From NCBI GenBank assembly GCA_002633005.1, contig NMRA01000524.1:126381-190380 (forward strand): DNA of 64,000 bases, in the 5' to 3' direction. How positions within the stretch are numbered: position 1 is the stretch's first letter; every line of letters starts with the position of its first letter. The notes beneath the pieces are model-generated. The model did not search any database, was not told the DNA's origin, and saw nothing but the letters and a program-made list of their open reading frames with translations. Source of the DNA: Phoronis australis (lineage: Eukaryota; Phoronida; Phoronidae). Positions 54,801-60,800 of the stretch are shown here, piece by piece. Position numbers and translations under genes: made by a program.

Positions 54801-57800
54801 GTCAGCAAGCAGTGAAGTTCTGTCTATGTCAAGAAATAACTCAACAAGACTAGGTTTACAGTAAACCAAATCAAAATGTAGTTTCTTCAACAAAAGGCAC
54901 AGGCTTTAGCACAACTTTAAAATTGTCAACATTGAAAATTAAGTGACCAATGTGAAACTCATTGCAGTGGTACACGAGTTTGCTCTCATCGCCTTACACA
55001 CAAGAGCAGACGACGTGATCAATGAGCTGAATCACATGCCACAGGTTGTGGACAGCGTCATGGAAGCATGGGGCGTGGAAAATGTCGTAATCCTGGGTGA
55101 CCTTAATGCCGGCTGCGACCATATCAAACCAGAAGACTGGTCAAAGGTCAAGCTGAGGAATGACCACACGTACACTTGGTTCATAGATGATGATGTTGAT
55201 ACAACAGTGAGCAACACCACCTCTTGTGCATATGACAGGTATGAAATACACTAATGGTAAATACTCTCACTCAAAAGTTGGGGGCAACCACTCTTCAAAG
55301 ATGATCGAGAGAACTTATTCTAAATTAATTGTCTCTCGACAAGTAGATAAAGCATGGGCCTAATTTGACATTTAATTTTTTTGCGGCTGCATTTTGTGCT
55401 GTTCAGCTAGCTAAAAACGAAAATTATTTAGGCCTTTAACTCTAATAAGATTGATCTCATAACATTCCTTTCCCTGACAGGACTCTATTTTTGTTACAAA
55501 CTAAAGTCACAAGCAATGCTGATTTCAAGTCAAAAGCGATAATGGATACCTTCGACATGGTTAAATTCACTATTTAAAGTTGGCCAACTCCAATAAACTC
55601 TGAAGCGTTTCCTCGAGTATTTAATGGTTTTAACATGGTAGCTGGAATGGAATGGAATTGTATCACTATAAGGAATATTATGAGACCCATTTCATGAGAG
55701 TAATGGGTTTAATTTGATTTGTCAAAATCCCAGTTTTTCAAAATTGTGAAGATGAACAGCAGACGACTCTTGTAGCAAAATGAGACATCGAAAATGTCTG
55801 ACCTGAAATACTAGCACTGCTGATTTTTGGCTTATTTTTTAAAAATGTAGCTTCATGCCTTGACTAACAATAAAAGCATTAGACTTAACAGTCATGGATC
55901 TAACAGGTTCATCGTGCGTGGTCACCAGTTCATGGAAGCCATCGTGCCACACAGTGCAAAAGTGTACGACTTTGTGGCTGACTACCAAATGGCCGAGACC
56001 GAAGAGAGTGAAACAAATGTAAGTCACGTGTTATATTATGCTTCAAAACATGAACACTTGACGTCTACTAGACATAAGTTTTCAGACAACATGACCCCGA
56101 ATTCCCCGTCACGACGACTGGGCGGAAAGTGAATTCATTGTCTGCCTCACAGCAGCTTTCCCCCAGGACCGAGAATGAAGGGGAATAACAGAAAGTTAGT
56201 AAGACGGATTAAATAATTCTGTAATTAGAATTTTGCAGCCTTAACAGTTACTACCAGTGTTAATTATTAATTGTTAATGGTAATTTTTGCTGTTCACAGA
56301 ATAAGCCGTCATGTTGCAGTAATTCATGGTTTGAGACAAAAATAGCTGTGTTTATGTCTTGGGCTATTCCACAATATCTGTCCTCTCAGTTACACACAAT
56401 AACACTTCACTTCGAGATTCACTTCCACTCAAATCTACTGATATGGTGACTGCCACAGCTTCACCATGAGGAGACGAAAAATTGCAGTCTACTAATAAAA
56501 TCGAATGAATGCTCTATTCCTTGATTTTTTCTTGTAATGGATGTGACAAATACCATGGAATCGTCCAAATGTAGTTGTTTTAAGGTATAGCATTGTTTTT
56601 ACTATTCCTCAGTACGAGAACGTCAGCGACCATTACCCCATACAAATATGTTTGAAAAAGGCAGACGGCACTATACCGGAGGAATCATGTAATGAAATGG
56701 CAGCGCCGATAGACGATCTTGAATTTGTGAAACAGGGTATGGATTCATACGGTGAAGGTCACGACAAAGAGACACCTGGTGAGAGTGAGATACCGGCCAA
56801 AGAAGAACTCTGAACTAATTAGCAAGATCTCCTGTGCCGTGTAGATAAATTAGAAAATATTCAAACATGATCCTTTTTACAAATGGTTTTTACCACATAA
56901 TACCATTACCATAAGCAGGGGCGGATCAATGATTTTATCAAAGATGGGTATACTCAATCAGACGTCTTTCCAGAAATTGTTTAGTAAGGGGGGGGGGGTA
57001 AATCTTTGAACCCCTCCCTCATAGATCAGCCACAGATAAGTCAGAGATCCCAAAGCGTTGATAACAGTACAGAAATGTTAACAACGGGATATGTAATATA
57101 TCCCGTTCTTAAATTGTGCAATTATTTCACCACAATTTAGTGTTGGACACCAGCATCAAGCAAGACAGAAATTCCATTAAGATTTAGTTACTGAACTGGG
57201 CTAAGTTTTATAAAGGTTGCAAGTCCAGTCATAGCTAAGATGGTCGTTATTGTAAACGCGACACTGCATTTTTCATAATGAGAGAAAAACATTATTTTCA
57301 ACTGCCGTTAAGAGGTGACCACCTCTGTCACACAAGACCAGATTGGCAACCTTTGATAAAACGAATCCCCTGATGTTCTCATGTGGGTCGACGAGTATGT
57401 ATGAAAATTGTGTACGACAAGAAAACTTTCAAGTTAAATAAAAATTCTTAACTGAATGGGTTTTTTTTTTCATGAAAACCTTATTAGCAGACAGCATGTA
57501 AACAGGAGATAATACAAAATCCAAACTGACAGACACCGAAGATGTAAGGTAAAATCTCACGAATTTCCCACAAAATAATTGCAAAAAATGTTGATCCTGG
57601 ATTTGGGGTCAAATATTTCAAATGTCACAGTAACTGACAAATGAATAAAGTTCTTTGACCCATTATTACAAATGACATCTCAGTTCCGATGCACTAAATG
57701 TAGTTATAAAATGCACATGGCATGGAGCAAAGTACCACTTTTTACCAACAATAAACATAGTACGAGGAAGACAGAATGACTTCTCACAAACTATATGGCT

Positions 57801-60800
57801 GCTTACAGCACACATTAGAAAAAGTAATCAAAAGTGTTCCCAAGGACCATCATGGCTAGTTATCCCAATGCCTCTGGTGGCGAACATCGCTTGCACCAAG
57901 CCATAACGACGGAATTTTGCCACGTTATTTTTGGAGCCAGTTTCATAAACCAACATACTGATGAGTGACAGCTGGTGAAATCACGTGAGATCACGTGCTT
58001 CACGTGTTTTCATGGTGATATCTCACGAACAATGCCTGATCTTGCCAAATGCGCAAGAAACAAGCCTTGTGGAACACAGCCCTGTACAGATGGAAGACGA
58101 TACATATCCACATCAAACTCACTTTTTAATCATATTCTTGGTATGCCAGACCGAGGGAAAGGCATCCTTGAGCACCGATTTGTAGTTCCTGTTCAGGTCA
58201 CGACCAGTCAACGAGCACCGGTAGTTGCCGACAATGACCCCGTCAGGGTTGAGCATGGGCACAATCTTGAACACGAACGTGTCACGGAGAAGCTGTAGAT
58301 AAGTGAGAAAAGCACTCAAAAATGATGTAAAGTTCCTTACAGACTTTGTATGAGAATGGGAAGATCAACAGTGAACACCTCATCACAAACATCTCCCTTA
58401 AAGGGATAATCCCTGCAGGAAAGCAATTTTACACGAATTAGCAGTAGCATGGGATCGCACTCCGCAAAAGCAGCCAAACGCTCTACCACCAAGCCAAATC
58501 CAACGCGTGAAATTGCAGAGTACATTGACGATATTTAAATGGTAGACACCAGGCTTGATTTCAGCAAATGTCAGAAAAAAAAAACAGTGAGAATTGGCGA
58601 TTTGTAATGATCACAAATGCACAATGGATGATATCCTAATTTTGTTATCCGAGTGTAAATAAAAAATCTGAGACGCATTTCCTTGAGCAATAAAATAACA
58701 GTTCATAAACAAAGTAACGTGCAGTTTAGATTTAGCAATTCACGTTCAACGTGAAAAACAACAATTTTTTAAAACAATAAGAGACAGTGTGATTATATAT
58801 GGCTGATGGTATTTAAGATTTTTCGGTAATCAAGGATTCCAAAAATATATACTTTTATGGCTTGAAAATGGACAGTTAAAAAGAAAATTTGATGAACCGA
58901 GAAAGGACACCACGAAAACTGACAATTACCTTAAACTATGCGATTTTGTCCATTCTACGTACTTTTCACATTTTCACATGTAGGCAAAGCATCATGCAGA
59001 GTAATCTGTTCTACACACATTTATGGTACAGTAAACTCTTACTATAATCTTGGACAAAAATAATTGCCAAAAACTTCCTTTCATTATCTTCCAAGGAATT
59101 AAAGCATTGTTGTAAATGCCCACAATTTTCAAAACATTTCTGGTGGTAGATGTTGCTCAAAACTAAAATGGAAAATAATATGACTTGATTACACGTACAG
59201 TAAAACTTCACTAGTCGGCCATATTGTGTCATACATTCATGAGATTTTACAAACTATAGAGTACACAGTTACGAACATTCCCTAACAGCAAACGCCAATA
59301 ATACCTTGGCATCAGCCGAGTTGCCATTCAAGTAGTCGATGAGCCCTTTCATCATCCAGCTGCTGTTTGTCTCCCCTGGGTGGACGCGTGCTGTCACCAC
59401 AACAGCTTTCTTATTCTGTCAAAAGATGGCACCACTTTAACTGGATCAGTGATTCAGTGGTTTGAAAGTTTAATAATGTTGCTCATTTCCTGACTATGGT
59501 CAAAGTTGTTTAATTTAGACATGAACAAATTTATACATTGATGCTTAAATTTAAGTACAAGTGTCCTCAATTTAAGTGCAAGTGTCCCCAATTCTGAGTT
59601 CACACAGGACTGTAATCGTTCATAATTATCCAATCCACATGCAAAAACATAGAATTTACAGCTGAAGCTAAAATCAATATTTGCTCGATTATTAAGTTAT
59701 TGTGTTTCAAGTCATTGAATATTTCCCGCGACATTAAATTCAAATCGTGCAGAAAACAACGCATTACAAGCCATCAGTCAATTCCCCAGGATATTACCTT
59801 TGCCTTTTCAGTATCTTCCGTGGCTGCAGTAATAGTCAACAAGTACACTAGATTGCCAGCCAGGGTTCGACACAGTACACGCTGTTTACAGATCTTAGAC
59901 ACGACAGGATCATTGGCAATATTTGCAATGTAGTCCTGCAATGAAAAAGGGAACTTCAATTGTCACGTTTGATCAATTTAAAGGAGTACGGTAACATCTC
60001 GCCGATTTCAGACACAAAATTGTCAAAATTGCCTTTCCCCTTTTTTCAAAGGTTTCTAACATTGAAAGACTCTCTGTGATTCCTTTAATTTTTTGCTTTG
60101 AGTGCAGTTGATCTGTTTTTGTTACGGTTCAAACATTGTTGCGAGCATCCACAACTTCTCAAAATATCACATGGTATATATGGTAGAGAAGTTGAACATG
60201 AAATACCATGAATTTGGTGCTACATATCTTTAAGTAGAAAAAATGAGAAAATTTAAAATTTCACTTATCAGCCATAACTTGTCCTAAACTGGTGAGATTT
60301 TCAAAATACAAGAGCTTTTGTTATATGTAAAAATGAAAGCTTGTCTTTACTAGGTGGTCCTGAAATTTGCATTTATAATAATTGTTGGAATTTTTGAAAT
60401 TGATCACCCTGTGAAAGTCACTCTGGATTTACACTCGAGTTGATAGTACAAGCAACCGTTTGGTCAAAAATAACTTTTGATACGGTCCACTCAAGGTGAC
60501 AAGACTGGTCTCAGCTGGTAGTCTCATACTTAGATAACTTCAGGGTGTAGGAACAATTGGAATTTCTTTATTGCTTGAGACCAAACTCAATAAGTCATGT
60601 AATTTACTTGCCATGCAAGGATTCAACTACTAAGTTCTTTCAAACCCTAAATTCACGTCTCACTTGGGTAAGGAATAAGTTGAGACCAACTTCATAATGT
60701 TAACTGTCTAAATCAAAAAGTTAATATTTGTTTGACGGAAGGCAGATCTATCGCAGCTTTAAGGGACATGAAACACAAAAAAATCAAACCAGAACAGTTT

